Part shown: in pieces, positions 1 through 14,100 of the stretch
Layout: the number at the start of each line of letters is the position of its first letter
Position numbering within the stretch: the stretch's first letter is position 1
Source: Haemonchus contortus
Lineage: Eukaryota > Nematoda > Chromadorea > Rhabditida > Trichostrongylidae
Direction of reading: 5' to 3'
Assembly: GCA_000469685.2 (NCBI GenBank)
Contig: LS997562.1
Coordinates: 16,400,325 to 16,464,324, forward strand
DNA: 64,000 nt
Program-made: the position numbers and the translations under genes
Notes under the pieces: model-generated
What the model saw: the letters and a program-made list of their open reading frames with translations, nothing else
Told to the model about the DNA's origin: nothing
The model's database searches: none

Positions 1-487
1 GAACGTTTTAGGAGCTCAATCCACACCAGGACTGAAATAAACGTACTATTCCAATATTTCAAACGTTTCCCTCGGAGCATCACGCCTGTTTACGAAGAGG
101 CTCGAGAGTCTCTTTAGAGAGATGTCGTGACATATACCTTCGTTTGACTAACTAACCGTACTTCATCGGATTTCGTTATAAGAACTTAAATAAAAAAATG
201 TGCTGAGGTAGTAAAAAATTTGAAATCCTAATCAAAAATGGCTTCGATTATGCATTTTTTTCACTCGACCTTTCAATTTTTTTCACTAAGTTGTAAGAAA
301 TTAATGTTAGGAACACGCAACTGGATAATGTAATAGCACGTGACGCACTTTCACACACGCTTGGTCCGTGGACGGAAACGCCCTCCATCTGTTTGGTACC
401 ATTCTCGTAGTATGGTAAGGGGTGGTGACGCAATTTGATAGAAGAGTTCGTTGCACGCCTTCCGTTCGTAGTCTGTTCAAATGTTAG

Positions 488-883
488 TTAAAGGCACAGT
501 TCACGCGTGAAAATGGTTTTTTAGATTTCTTCTCGGGATGAAAGTGTGCTTTCGAGAGGAGCACGGGGTACTCTGTTGGGTAGAAAAATGGCATTGATAG
601 GACATGATAAGGGCGCCAAAACCGAACAAACACATTGCACGCAGGCAGCTTACTGTAGTTCGCTATACGTAATGGCACATACATTCGAACAACTCGTCCA
701 AATACCCATTTTGTCGTGAAATTCGCGTCCTATCCCTGATTTCATACTTTTCTGAAGCGGCAAAGTTCTTTGATGACGCCAAACTTTGCGTTTTATTCAC
801 CACTTTTGCGCTATTCTGGACTACCGCTTCCATTATTCGTCAAGAACTTGATAGCCTAGAATTATGGTGAACTATGTCTTTGA
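488..883. repeat. GGCACAGTTCAC-type MITE, copy 1
   Basis: Left end TTAAAGGCACAGTTCAC, right end GTGAACTATGTCTTTGA. The interior (TTGCACGCAGGCAGC, AACTCGTCCAAATA) is shared with the copies at 22434 and 40690. Confidence 0.65.
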
Positions 884-1228
884 GGTGACGTCAGTAGACT
901 GGAGTACTCTGAACTTGAAGGTACCATAAAAGTCAAGTCTACTGCTCACTACAACTATGCTTTCCGTTTTTGAACCATTATGGATCAATCTGAGGGTGAA
1001 AGGTGAAATGTTCGAAATTCTCCAAAGATTAGGTGCTTTTACTCGAAGACAGACGGTACCATACTGAAGTAAGCCCAAGTCTTGTATGAACTGACGTCAG
1101 AACAATCTATATAGACCCATCTGAGGAATATGATTTGGTTGGGAAATGTTTGAGCGAAGTTCGATATCGCTGGCTTACCGAAGCAGTTCTATAGACTCTG
1201 TCATTGATCTAATCATGAATGATGGATG

Positions 1229-1511
1229 GCAAAGTCCTTTGGCGTTGATCAATTCCGTTTCAAGGATACGTCCTTGCATCCGACTACCATTCAGAATTGT
1301 AGTGTCGGTTTGAATGATTCCTATACAATGACCTTGTGGTGACCAGCCGATGCACAAGTCATTACTTTTATCCTCTCGAACGAGTCCGATACCAGCCAAT
1401 TGACCCCGGAGGGATGGAAGGCTTGGTTGACTTAGGCGGATAACGAATCGAGATTCAAACCTTGGACCATGCGTGTGTTAGTGTGCCACTTGCCGCTTCA
1501 CCACCTTTGCC
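1229..1511 (-). repeat. tRNA-derived SINE family 1, copy
   Basis: Reading on the minus strand, the promoter end is at the right (GGTGAAGCGGCAAGTGGCAC, a box A-like block, then a box B near 1460). Body shared with the other copies (CCAGCCGATGCACAAGTCAT and GGAGGGATGGAAGGCTTGGT on plus). Confidence 0.7.
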
Positions 1512-2160
1512 TGTTTTGGTCATAACGCAAGTACAGCTGGTGCAATGAGCCCGACTAGACCAACGGGCGTTACCAGTTCCGCCACAACAATTTGTATAAC
1601 AACAGCGACTTTTCAACCATCGACCTTCCCTTTCAACAGCTGTTGTTTGTGAACTTTTTGCTCGGAAGAGTCCCCATCTTGGTGTTCCAGCCAGCGACCC
1701 ATTCAAAGTGGCCAGGCGTTGACCACAATGAGCAAAATCAAGCTCTCGCCCAACAAATTCTCATGAAAACTTAGTGTAGCGAGAACGCCAATCAGCATGT
1801 GTCCGCACTCCGTTTCCGATCGTTCACTAGCTTTGTCCGCGTCTGGAATAACATCCGGTGTGGTGTTGATCTGGCTAGAGCATATCACCGTCGACGGGGC
1901 ATTCCAACATCGAACAGTGCGCAAGGCACTTATGATGGCCTATAAGCTTCCGGGGTCTTTGATAAGGAAGTACCCTTGAACTATTCAGATTTTACCTCAA
2001 GGGTGCTGAGGGTGAGCAACAGAAGATAGACTGAGAGGCTGGAAAGAAGCTTCAAGCATTAGCGTACGAGAGAGATCGAAAAAAAAGTGCAAAGGTAATT
2101 GAAAAAATGTGATTAAACCACAGCATTCGATTTCGATTTCCAATTATGCCTATCTAATGT

Positions 2161-3082
2161 TTGGTCCTCGGAGAGCTCGAATCTCGAAAAATTCAATTAA
2201 AGCAAATCCGGGATTCACATTCGTCTTTTTCCGATTTATCTATTCCGGCGGCGGCGGCGGTGCCATCAGTTCGGGAAACTCATATCATTGCCAATAATGG
2301 TTTTTCATTCGATTACTGGCTTCATCAAGGCCCTCCAATGAAGGGAAAAGAGCGTACATCGTTTTTGCTTCTGTGTAATCAGAATATGAATCCTAATCTT
2401 TCAGTTTGCATGACTATGGTATCCATGAATCACGTCTACTGCCGTCATCAAGATCGACAGAAGATAAGAAGCGTTCCACAGGAAGCCGGTCCCACAGCAT
2501 CAACTGCTGAACGAACTCCCATCAGAATTCACTTTGGCTCAAGAAAAAGTAGCGGAGAGAACGAAGAAGCCACAACTTCAAAAGGGGTAACAGCCGAACT
2601 GGTCAGTAGAATTCTTCTGAACACATTTTCATCTGTTGGACTCACGCCTGCTCCAATTTCGTATCAACTTTTACCAGCATCTCAGCATTCTAGATCCCTT
2701 GTCAGAATATATATAATACAAGGGATCCCGTGATAGAAATCCCATTCATCAGAGCAGTCGCTCCCCAGCAACTCATTCCATTCCATCCCATCAAATTTCG
2801 GAATCGGGTAAAGAAGAGCTTGCCTCTCCGAAAATCCGTACAAGATCGTGCGCCGATAAAGATGCGGCCCGGGAAGAACTTCCCACTCCCATTTCTCAAC
2901 TATGTAAGGAATCGTTAGGTGATTTTAAGAGAATTAGAGTCGTGTTCATAGAATTGTTGGTAACTGCCTTTTTTCGCCTTTGTGAACGTAGTCCCCTGGT
3001 GATTCACCTGATCCAAGGCATGGATAATCCCCATGAATATAGGCTTTTGGTGTATTGGAGATGCACTCCGGGAATGAATTGA
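2161..3082 (+). pseudogene. Candidate coding exon split by a 31-bp insertion
   Basis: A frame open from about 2158 encodes an Ala/Ser-rich, then charged protein (ISRKIQLKQ-like start, poly-Ala from GCG repeats near 2250, PQEAGPTASTAERTP near 2490). At 2698-2728 a 31-bp hairpin-forming insertion shifts the frame. Immediately after it, the frame that continues the upstream one if the insertion is ignored stays open for 117 more codons to a stop at 3080-3082, giving about 296 codons open in all. No domain is recognised. A GTAAGG donor near 2905 may end the exon earlier, and an acceptor (CTGTCAG, 3102) could lead to the ORF at 3103-3519. It could be a host exon or part of an unrecognised transposon. 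Confidence 0.4.
2693..2728. repeat. Mini-hairpin insertion with 5-bp flanking repeat
   Basis: GATCCCTTGT and ACAAGGGATC form perfect 10-bp arms around a TATA-rich loop. GATCC occurs at 2693-2697 and 2724-2728, so 2698-2728 behaves like a small insertion plus duplication. It breaks the surrounding reading frame. Confidence 0.55.
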
Positions 3083-3102
3083 ATGTTTTCTGTTTCTGTC
3101 AG

Positions 3103-3519
3103 CTCCTGAAAAGTCCCCTTTTAGGGAAGACGGAAAAGCACGCTGAATGTCTGGGACCTGAGCCATATCTTGGACCTCGTTTTGTTGGTGTGACACCTAG
3201 AGCCTGTAAGAGCTATTTTGATAACTTCATGGATGTGGATGTCGACTGTTGGTCTGTGGGTCCACAGAGATCTCTGGGGATCAACATGTTGTTTGACAAG
3301 GATCTGAATCTGTGGCTTTTTCTAATGCATAATCAAGCATTGCTAACGATTGTCGTCGAAGTTCGTTCTCTTCGTGAGGGCCAGAGAGCAATAAATCCGG
3401 CCGCTTTGGAGCTTCGATATCAGTCCTTCTTCACTGGTGTCCCACACGCTCCACTGACTCTCATGATCAGTTTATTTCATCATTACTACGTCAAAATCGG
3501 CCTTCACTTCAAAATTTGA
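3103..3519 (+). CDS. Hypothetical exon, unrecognised
   Basis: 139 open codons after a good acceptor (TTCTGTCAG) to a stop at 3519. Contains RFVGVTPRACKSYF and NLWLFLMHNQALLTIVVEV. No family was recognised, and it may instead be a chance ORF. Confidence 0.25.
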   Translation, partial: LLKSPLLGKTEKHAECLGPEPYLGPRFVGVTPRACKSYFDNFMDVDVDCWSVGPQRSLGINMLFDKDLNLWLFLMHNQALLTIVVEVRSLREGQRAINPAALELRYQSFFTGVPHAPLTLMISLFHHYYVKIGLHFKI

Positions 3520-6500
3520 ACTCACTAGTGCTTCTAAAGGGAAATTCAGAAGCATGGTATTAGGTTGTCATAAGTCCTCGGACAATGTGACAGTGATGAC
3601 TTCTAGAGACCATAACTCTGCAAACGGGTGACGAAAATGGACGCACGATGCATTGTTAGATAGAGTATAAATAGCTATTTCAAATACATACTTACGAGTA
3701 CACCTGACCGTTTCCTGCGCTTGAGCGTGAGGAGAGGAAGAGCCATGTCGTCGCGGTAGTTCATGCATACTGCTTCAAAGCATGATGCGCCGGTCGACCA
3801 AGCTTTCGCACCTTGCCGATTGACTTCAGTTCACGAATAACTGTGGGCTGACTCCCCAAGAGTGACTGTCAGTTTACGAGTAGTCTGGTACGGATAGGTT
3901 TCCCGCCGGCTCCGCAGCACCTCCAAATCTAACTCCTTTGAGCTCCCGGACGGTCAGCTTCGATTAAATAGTCGTCCGACGTGAACTTCGAGTGCCACTT
4001 GTAAATTGTGCATCTAGCAGGAGCAACCTTCTGTAAACTCTCTGATGATCTCTAGAGTCAACACTATCACTTTGTCCGAGGACTTATGTCTTACCTAATA
4101 ATTCAGCAACATGGCACAATTCCGATTTTTTATACAAAGTTCCAAGAAGCCATCTTCCATCCTGATGCTGCTAAACACAGTATCAGGAAATGAAAGGTAG
4201 GTTTCTCCGTGTTCATCCATATTTTGTCAATTTCATGACTTGTGTGTACTATGAGTCCTTTCGCAGTTTCACGTCATTGCCTCCTCATGAACATTCTTCT
4301 TCTCCTTTACAATTCCGAGACTCTTATCTACTTGATTTAGGCAGTGTGTGGGAACAAGCTCTGAAATACTTTTACAGCTTGTTAACTACTACACTCATTA
4401 CTGAAAACTTTTTTTCATGGGCATTTTTTTCGATCTCTTGCAGCGTTTCTCGTGAAGCATAGTACTAATGAGTGCGTGTCTCAAATTAGGCTGTTCACAT
4501 ATCGCCACCCCAACAAAAACCCCTGAAGGTTTGGAAGTTAGCAGTTGGATGTGACTTTTTTGTACCATGTAGTCCTTCATGTATTCATCTGTGTCCATTC
4601 ATTGTTAGCCTGATGTTGAAGGAAACAACTTTTTATCCATCGTGGGAATGTCTGCTCTGAGAATAACTTGGTAAAGTCTCGGCCGCGTTGGCTGTTGGAG
4701 CAATCAGTGTCTGTCTCCCCTTCTCATCCTCCCCCCATTCATTTCCCTTTCTTATCAGCCACATCCGATCTTGCTTAACGGAGCTCAGCAAAGCAGAAGA
4801 TCCAATTCATCCTTTTAGACTTTATATGCTTCATATATGTAAATAGGCTCCTTTCAAGACGTCAGCCTAAAAGGACAGAGATTCAAGGTCCCCAAAACGA
4901 GTTGTGTTGGAATCAGTTCTATTCCCGAAACGAAGATGGCCAAACCTTTTCAAGCTTGATATCGGGATAGGCGCTAGGCCCATACAGGGCAAGGAAGATG
5001 TTGTTTAGTCGTTTCTTCCCCTCTTACGGTGAGATATGATGAACCAAGCTGGGGTTCTGGCAGTTTCCAGTAGTCCCGAGAGCCACGTTTGCCCGAACAC
5101 AGATAGTTCTGCTTCCTGAACAGATGGCATCAGACTGATTTTAACTTTATTACCTTCTATTCAAGAGAATGGCTGGGAAGAGTAACTGCTTGCCCACGAT
5201 GGACGAGTGCAGGCTTCGCTCGTAGTCAGTGGCCCATTACATCGAGGAAAAGAGTTTTTAGGCCTTAAAATGGCTGCTTTCCAAGAACCACTCTACTGTT
5301 CCCATTGTAATGCCCAGTTCTTCAGAAGCAATTATTCCTTATGAAAGAATGGGTCTTCCCGAAAAAAACCCAGCCAGTTTGGCTGGATTATTTCAGGAAC
5401 GACTCAGTGCATAATAAATGCACTACAAGGTCAAATGTGCTTCTAACCTAACCTCAGAAGGGTCGAGGGTAGTCGGCTCAGAAGTATGAGGCGGAAAATT
5501 CTTCCAACGCATCTACAATAATCCGGAGATATGACCTTTTCAATTAAAATCCCAAACTTGGAAAAATGGTAGAGGGTGCATAACGTCCATTCTTGTCAAT
5601 CACTCTGCCGATCAGTGAATAGACACGATTTCAAGCCATCTCCGACATCGCTGTCGAATTTCTTTGGTAAGGCGAACCAGCCAGTGTGTGTGTGCAGTAT
5701 GTTGAGGCGATAGCTAATCAAATGAATGTGAGTTTATTATCGAGTTATTTATTATCGTGAGTTTATTATTGAAATATGTTTTTTTTGCCAACAAGAAGTA
5801 TTACGGTAAAAGTAGACGCTGCTCAGAAGGGTTATGAAACCTGATTTGCAGCTCTGGCTTTTATGTTGTTCAGAGACCAGTGGTGCTTACCAATTACTAT
5901 GACTTATACGGGCGGTCTCAAGGTATCCTATCGAAGGTGAAGAACAGAACTATTAGTGCAGAATGTAGAGCATCGATTGCGATCAAAGCGAGAACATTTT
6001 TGGAGTTGGCGAAATGTAAGCTGGATACATTCGGGAGTTGGACGAGATCATGACTATGTAAGCGGTGTTTGGACGAGATCTCAGTCATGCCTAATGGCGT
6101 AAACAGTTGACTACAAAAAACTTGTCCCCAAAAACTGCTTTCTGCTATCGGAGGGGTCAGAGCCCGGCATGATCAGCCCATAGCTACTGATCTCTGTTCC
6201 GTTGTTGGGGGCCGGCCAGGCCGTTCTCGAACCTAATTATTTCTAATTAGACAAATTCTTTACTGATTTAATTCTGTTTGAAAATATGTTCTTCCACCAA
6301 CATTACGGTAAATTTTTGGCTGATGTTATTTTTTTTCGAAAATTGTGTCTTCTACTAACAATAGGACAAATTTTGACTCTCAGAGAATGTCAAAAGCATC
6401 ATTTAACATTATCTAAAAGTCCAACATTGGTCTTATTGTCAGTAGAAGAGCATTTTCATTGTAAACAACTGCGTCTTTGAGAAAAACTCGGAGCCGACGG

Positions 6501-8780
6501 ACTTCCAAAAGTGTCATCTTAACAGAATGGACCATGATCGACTTTCTCTTAATCTCGGCGTAGCTAGACTTGTTTTTTGTGCTGATTTAAGCCTTTCCAA
6601 GGTTTCACAACTGTATGTAAACTGAACATCAGATTTGTGGGAACGAATAGGTCGAAACGTGCCTTAGCAGTAGGAAACAACCATAAATTTTGGCATCTGC
6701 AGTGGCTGTCACTCATATGTAGAGTTCGAACCTTTGGAAACGCATTTCGAAGTCTTTTCTTTCTTTTGGAGTCCTTCATTTCACCATCTACATGGGCAGC
6801 GTTGGACGGTAGGCATCTACTGTCTTGGCCCCTCACAGCTCGTTTCTAATGCAAAAGTTGTATCCAACTATTTCTTCTCCCTAGCGTGACTCCCTCGTCG
6901 CCGTTTGCTAAGAGTTGTAGCCATAAAAAAGTGGTAAACAAATGAATTTTCTACTTTTTTTAGCTAATAACACATGAGAAAGATTCGTGGACATATGGTA
7001 TCCCGTAGAACAGAGACAAATGATCCCACTACCATACCCTCGGTTCGAGGATTGAGTGATGAGTCAGACTCCGATAAGACCAACGGGCCATGACGATTCT
7101 GGGAACGGAGCTAATCAATAATTACCATTCTTTCTCATTCATTGAAATCGGACCGGACCGGAAAGCAATACAGTACAGCAGCAATACAGCAATACAGATC
7201 CATGGATAAATAACTTTGGAGAGCTTTTGTGTAATCGCAAGCCTAACTTTCAACCTTCTGGGTGACCTGTTATCGCTATGAAGTTGAAGTTTGGAGAATT
7301 AAAGTCTTTTGGGAGTTAATCAACCGCCTTTGGGGGGTGCTCTCCGCATTCAATTTCCATTCGGAATGGTAGTAGCGCTTTGAATGCATGCTATGTGGCC
7401 TTAACAGCGATCTGCGATGGTCAGGCGATGTACGAAACAGAGCTTTCATTTACCCGAACCGACCCGGCGGGATGGACATTCTGATTGACCGGAAAAGGTT
7501 CCAAACCAGGACTTGATCTCTGGCCCGTGGGGCCACGTGCCTCTCTATGAAATCGTGGAGTAAAATATAAACAACAGCACAAAGACCGTTCCATGGTTTT
7601 TCCCATTTGGTTACTGCGCTGACTAATAGTGGAGTGGTGTTTAGCCAGTATAAGTATATAGAGTTCGATTTTACAATGGAAATCTTTCAAAATTGGACAT
7701 GATCTACCCAGAAGGCCATTGTTCGTTCTTCTGTGACAACGATTTTCAAAAATCTCATTATGTTTCTGGTTGAGCAACTCTGAGCAGCGATCATCCCGAG
7801 GATTGTCACTTGCAGACTTTGCTAGGAGTTGGCTGTGGGCGGGTCTGGGGCTCCGCCCCGCTAGGAGTCTACTCTTTCGCATTAACACCTTGCTCAACTC
7901 TTCTCCACACACGGGTTCGGATTTCACAACCGATTAGAAGTTCATAGCTTCGCTACCCACAAACCCGTTTGGGGATCCCCACAATTGACAATTACTGCTT
8001 TCCCATGTGCTTCAGTGACTCGACTGGTAAATGTCTTCATGAATCTTCATATCTTAAATAGGATTCTATTGAAATGACTGAAATAATTTTTGGGTGATGA
8101 TATATGAACAGCTATTTAACATTCTTCATTCTCGACGAGATTGGTTTCTAAAAGAATGGGTTGCTCAAATGATAAATGGACACGAGGTACCGTATTCACA
8201 TACATCGGCTGCTAAGCATTATTCCAGCCAGGTAATTAATCATTAAAAAATCCAAGTAAATTTCCATCCAGATGCCATCCATTTACATCATCTGCACAGT
8301 CTTCAATTACTCTATTATAGACCTTCAGCCGGTAGAAGCAGATGATATACAACACGGTCAGAAATCACCCAGATAAAAAAGTAATGCATGGAATTCATCC
8401 TTGACCTCAAGCGGTTCCAGGCATTTCTCTTACTAGCCTTCCCTTATGGGCCAGAATGAAATGCACTGGTAATGTCCTAATCCCCCCATGCAAATCTGAT
8501 ACTAATTAGCGGCCCGAGAGGAAATGCTGTGCAGTTGACTTATTCCGATTTCTATTCAAGAATTATGTCAACCACCAGTCGCAGCCATGACATCTTCTAT
8601 CCTTTACCAACTGCTAGTCGTACCTACGGTATGAATTAAAGACCGCTTTCGTGAACCTAATTGTTCATGCATCATTTTCCATACCCTGTCGATACTCACT
8701 TTCTTCCAGAGGATTCCCATTCAAGGTGTTGCACTGGCATAAAAGCAACAAGAGATAGCGCTGTGGGTAGGAGTTGCAGC
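3520..8780. other. Gene-poor stretch
   Basis: I see no supported gene. Contains one degenerate SINE (7301-7540), AT-rich text near 5740-5780 and short ORFs that look random, including a 168-codon minus-strand ORF at 7421-7927 that overlaps the SINE. Confidence 0.5.
7301..7540 (-). repeat. tRNA-derived SINE family 1, degenerate copy
   Basis: Shares CATTCGGAATGGTAGTAGCG and GGCGATGTAC with the family; strongly diverged at the tRNA-like end. Confidence 0.5.
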
Positions 8781-8781
8781 T

Positions 8782-9294
8782 CAAGGGCACAGTTCACTAT
8801 AAAAATGGCGTATGAGATATCCCGTTAGGAACGACCTGTCGCCTCTCGTAAACCATGATTGACTCTGTTAGGTCGGAAAACGGCCCAGATAGGACGTTTT
8901 AAAGGCCCAAATATGGCCCGTGTGGACGTGCGCACGAGTTTCAACTTCCCTGTAGAGACTGCGCCAATCAAAGGGAACGCATGCATTAAGTTCAAACAGC
9001 ATGTCATGACCCATAGCGACAGTGAAAAGCAGTACTGTACATCTCGTTTGATGTACTCAGCTCTTTGTGCAATTGCAACGTCGGAAATCTCGTCCAGATA
9101 CCTCTTCTATGTAACTTCCGTCATGGTAATCTCGTGCAACCTCTATGTTCACTACTTTTGAGGAGCCTCATTTTCCCACAAACCCTGGAAATTCTCTCGC
9201 TTCATTCACCACCGATGCACTGCTCCTAACCAATACTTCCCCATCTCAACTAGAAAGGGATATCTGAGAATCACGGTGAACTGTGCTTCAAAGG
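8782..9294. repeat. GGCACAGTTCAC-type MITE, copy 2
   Basis: Ends CAAGGGCACAGTTCACTATA and GGTGAACTGTGCTTCAAAGG. The interior is diverged. Confidence 0.6.
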
Positions 9295-12200
9295 CGACTG
9301 GTCTCTTCCTGATCAATCCCTTGAACAGAACTAATAACTGGTATCGGTGGTGTCTGGGAGTGCTAACAACTGCCTCCCCTAGGCTACTCTGTGTACGGGC
9401 CGAAATCGTCCTGAAATGAAATGAAATGGAGTGCTTCTCTACATTTTATGGTCTATGCCAAAAATAAAAAAAGGTGGTGCTAAATAAATTTTAGCGGTGC
9501 CCTTTATCTTAAAGTTACTATGTACTTCTCGGAAATTTATGATAACAAATTTTGTATGACGTTTCGTCTACACAACTACATTTGGTATTGTTTTTGAATT
9601 CAATTATTATTTTCCAGGCAAGGAATACAAATTCCTCCTTTGTTGCCAACGACAAATGGCGAACGACGGAAAAGAAGGGAAAGGAGCTCAGTTGTCTTTT
9701 TCTTTCATTTTTCATCCATTAACAAAGCTGTCTGCAAAAGCTTCATAAACGTTCATGCACCCATTTTCAGAACCCAGCGACATGCACTTTCTCTCACAGG
9801 AATCCAGGTCGACGGTGCTGCCGGCATGGGAGCATGGTACGACGTCGAATGGGAGCAGAAATAGCGCATTGGCTAGGAGTCGTGGCTCCAGAAAATCGGT
9901 CTCTTTCGGACCAATCCTCCAGAGCATGTGGTACAGTAGTTTCTGCAGAAATTTAGGGACTGCTCTCCCAAAGTGTTCTACGTGTGGGGCAAAAGCGCTC
10001 AGGATTGGATACATCTATCCATTTTCATTTCTGAGTGGGAGATAACCCGTGTCCCTCCTGAACAACCTTACGTATATCGGGTACCCGACTCGGCCACCCA
10101 CGGAATCGCCCTTATCCGCACTTTTTTAACAGAAAATGCGCTAACAAAAGGAGTCACCCGATATTCGGATCACTTTTCAGCCCACATTTCTTACGATCTC
10201 TAGGCTCTCCGTAGACTCTGTTTATGGGATGGCTCCGCATTCATTTCCTATCATGAATGACTCTTCAAAAACCCAATAAGCGCAGCTGCATATGGCCCAT
10301 AGCCCAAGCTCACCCTATTCGTAAATAAATGAACACCTACGTTTCAGATATGAATGATGGCAGTCTGCTATTTCGACTGCTCTCGAGCTCTCTAGTATTC
10401 AGTCCAGTGGGCGTAGGAAACGGAAATTCTATTACGATGCGTGGCTCCTCGTGAAGTTGATCCTATCTTCGAGACGCAACAACAATGAATGCTTTCGAAT
10501 CATGCGAACTAACATCTCCTTTGGAGAAACAAGGAGAGCCCGAAGAGGGAGAACAAGGCTCGCTTTATCTTGAGAACGCCAGTCATGGAGTCGGGGTTGC
10601 TTGGGGCCAATGGGGTCATCGATCCCGTATAGTGGTCGCATTGCCTTCCAAATTTCATTGAAGAATTAAATATTCCTTATGGATATAAATATCTAGTATC
10701 TAGTAATATCACTATCTGGTTACAAAAATCATCACGGAGACGCTCATGGAGAAGAAAGCTCAATCCTATTTCCTAAGAGAGTGGAATATTGTGCCCCATT
10801 CGAATGTCTGAAAGGCAACTTAGGCGCTGATAAAGTCTCCCAAAGTCAGAATTCCTTTCCCGTTTGAACTACCACCATCTCAGCGATGGGTTTTGATTTC
10901 TAGGGGTCTTGTTTTGTAAGCAGAGCGCGATTTTGAATCGTCAGGGTTTGCTTATGAGATGAGTTCACGGATTTTCCCTCCTTATTTGTCTACTGGAGAA
11001 CAATGGTGGAATGCTTTGGATTGTAAACTGCTTCTGCCACGATATGCCCAATGACCACTTTTGGATTGACCGGATTTTCTAAAGCCCTCAGCTAAGGGTC
11101 TGGGAAAGACCCAACATGTGCCTACTTGGTCATGGTTCCCAGATAATGTCGAGCCAGTTTTTTCATTTGGTCACTTGGTCGAGCCACTCTGCCCCGGTAA
11201 CCTACATGGCACTTTTGGAATCCTGTTGACGGCCTATTAGGGATGATGCAAATTGTTCAGCTGAAGCCGCTTTTCTGCAGTTGTTGAAATTTAAGCAAAA
11301 CGTTGTTGACGGCAACTGCCTTCATGCAGTTACGACGCTACCCCATGGAACATAATAGATCTGAGATAGGCTTTTGCCTATGAATGACATTATACCGTAG
11401 TAAAGAAATAACCGAAAAATAACAAACTATCTTCGCATGGAAAGCAAATGCACCACGCAATCTTGAGCGTTTACCAGATGACGTTCTCTGCCATGGAGCT
11501 TCAGCTCACCATATCGGCAAGGGCCTTAGGTCTGTTAGGCCGATATGTCGTTCAGATTCGTCTCCATCTTCACAGACTTAGCAGTATTCTCGACCTTCAT
11601 TGAGCTCAGACCGAAATTGAGCCTACATTGACAATTTCATGAAGGTCATAGTGACTGACCTCACTTCCTGGTATACATAGTCCGTTTGTCGGCTGTTCTT
11701 ACCCCTTTCCTTTGGCAAGGTGCCATAAGCGAACCATCGGAGAATATTTTCAGTGCATTCTCCTCACATCTCCCTACTTCCGTTTTTAGTTTTCGTCTAG
11801 GTGCCTGTATCAGCTGTCCTCTATTGGTAATCGAGTTGCTCTAGCAGATGAGAACCACGTCAAAACACTTTCTTTGACGTCTCGGTGAATTCCCTACTTC
11901 AAGGAAAAAAGCACAAAAAGCTTCTGGCATTTGTGGCTTACCAAGTGTGGGCATTCAGAAGTATGGTCGTTTATATGACCATCCGGGTAATCATGATGAT
12001 TAACCGACAACGGAATTGATGCACGTATAAATATGCTCATTCATATCCTGCTTAGCTAGTAGGCAGTAGTGCCTTTGGTCTTCTTCACTACCAGGGAACA
12101 GATCATGGATCAATGGTTCGTTTTGCTTTTGCTGGATACCCTCTAGGATTCGATCCCAGGAAAGAGGGATAAGGTGTATTATGGGAAGCACTGGCACTGG

Positions 12201-14100
12201 CATGTACTATATTTTGCAAAGGAAATTCAGATCTTGGTGGAAGGTAGCACAAGCCTCACCCACCCTTTCAGGGTTTCCATAAAGTTGCTCAGGGAAAAAG
12301 CTAAATTTCAATGCTTTTGACACCATGGTGCTCAAGAGTTCCAACATGTATGGAATTATGATGGGAAAGGGAAATGTCGCTCCAAGCAACATATCGGTCC
12401 GGGGCAATTCCAGGTTTGTAAATGCACTGTGCTTTTATCCTTTGGCAAACCTCATTTTCCCTGGCTGATCCCCATCCTCGCCCGGTTCCGTCCACACAAT
12501 TGTTTTCATATCATTCACACTTTTTTATGGCTCTACCACCCAATCCTCTCTCTTCGCTTCACTTTGTTGTGATACAAGGCATGTTGAGAGATCCCTCCTT
12601 GGTCGTACCCTATGGGGTGGACCACGCCATAATAGCAAATATTTCTATCCCTCCAGGACGCTCACAGTGATTTTCACTACGTTTTTGAAGGCAGGATGAG
12701 CGAGGTAGTTCGTAGAGGTCTTCGAAAAAAATTTTTTTTTACAATAGACTCGTTTAAATTCAAAGACCGACCAACTGGGTCGGAACCTCCGCGAAGAGTT
12801 GGTCTGTTGATCGGCCATCATTTTGAACATTGCTCTTCGACTTGTCAGACATCTATGCCTTCAAAGCTTCTAGACCTAATGCACGAGAACCCAAAACAGC
12901 CTCCGAAGGGGGAATGAGAGTAAACACAATAAACACTCAAGTATAGGTCTAGAAACAGCTGCCTATTCCATTCCTTTACTTAAACATTGGGAAGGCTAGT
13001 GTATGACGCAACTCGACGTTGTTATGCGTCTTATATTTAAGGCTAACAGTTGAACAACTTTATTTTTTACCTTGGCCTCCTTACTCCCTAAGCGGAAAAA
13101 TCATGTTGGATAGAATCACTGCCGTTAAGTGGGCGCCCAAACGCGAAACTTAGCTCCATTGCTCGGATATCTCATTCGGGCAGCTCTCGTGGGTTCGTTA
13201 TGGTGAAAGTGGAGCTAATCCTAAAAATTAGTGATTTCCCCTCTGGAAATTAGTTATTTTCCTTTTCTCCTACTCTGTGCTCTTGAAATGCACGGGGAAA
13301 AAGGATTCACCAAGACCGATCCTTCAAATTTGGAAAACTCTCTATTGTTAGATTTGAAATCACGACTTCCATCCTGACTAATTTCCATTCATGACCTTCC
13401 TATAACAATTACTATTATTAATAATTCAATTGTCCATTTTCGGTCAACGACATAATCAGTTCTGTATATGGGTTCACTTTTGAAGCGATAATAGGACTAA
13501 TTTTTCATGTAAAAGGCTATTACTAAATTGAATCCGTTCATTTCATCCGCTACGGATTAATCGCTACAGTATGAGGCACATTCGGTTTTTTGGATGAAAT
13601 TTATTAAACGATCCCGGTAATGAAGTAGCAGCTTAATGCGATACTGTTGTCACGGTCAACGATCAAACCTCTTGGACCACTCTGAGGTAGACCGAAAGTT
13701 GGGAAGCAGCCTTGCCTCTATGAGACAACCTTTGAGGGGAAAGAATTCCAAGAACCAGTTAGGCTCAAAAATACGCTCCCAATTCCTATGGCTATGTATT
13801 CCTTGTACCAACTTATTTAGGATGAAGGGGTGTGGGAAGGTTCCAACCACGTAAATCCTTTGGATTCCCATTAGCAGTCCTTGCTAAAAATGGAACTATT
13901 AAAACTATTAAAAATAACTTCAGCAAGACAAATAAGGTGAGAATGTGCCTAGTATAGGACCAATTCTGCCCTCCTATCCCTGACGTATGTAGTGCGAGGA
14001 GGTATCCAAGTTGATCAGGCAAACAACAACTGAATGATAGGCGAAAATGAAAGTTGGTTCAAATAATTCCGTCATAATGAAGGATACGTGGAAAGGTAAA
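9295..14100. other. Gene-poor stretch
   Basis: Only short overlapping ORFs on both strands (for example 9712-10045) without recognisable domains or splice context. No repeat family shared with the rest of the window was recognised. Confidence 0.45.

Noticed and set aside
7421..7927. 168-codon minus-strand ORF
   Set aside because: It runs through a degenerate SINE and has no recognisable domain or splice context; treated as chance.
9712..10045. Overlapping 100- and 96-codon ORFs on opposite strands
   Set aside because: Neither has a recognisable motif or good splice sites; probably chance in a locally stop-poor segment.
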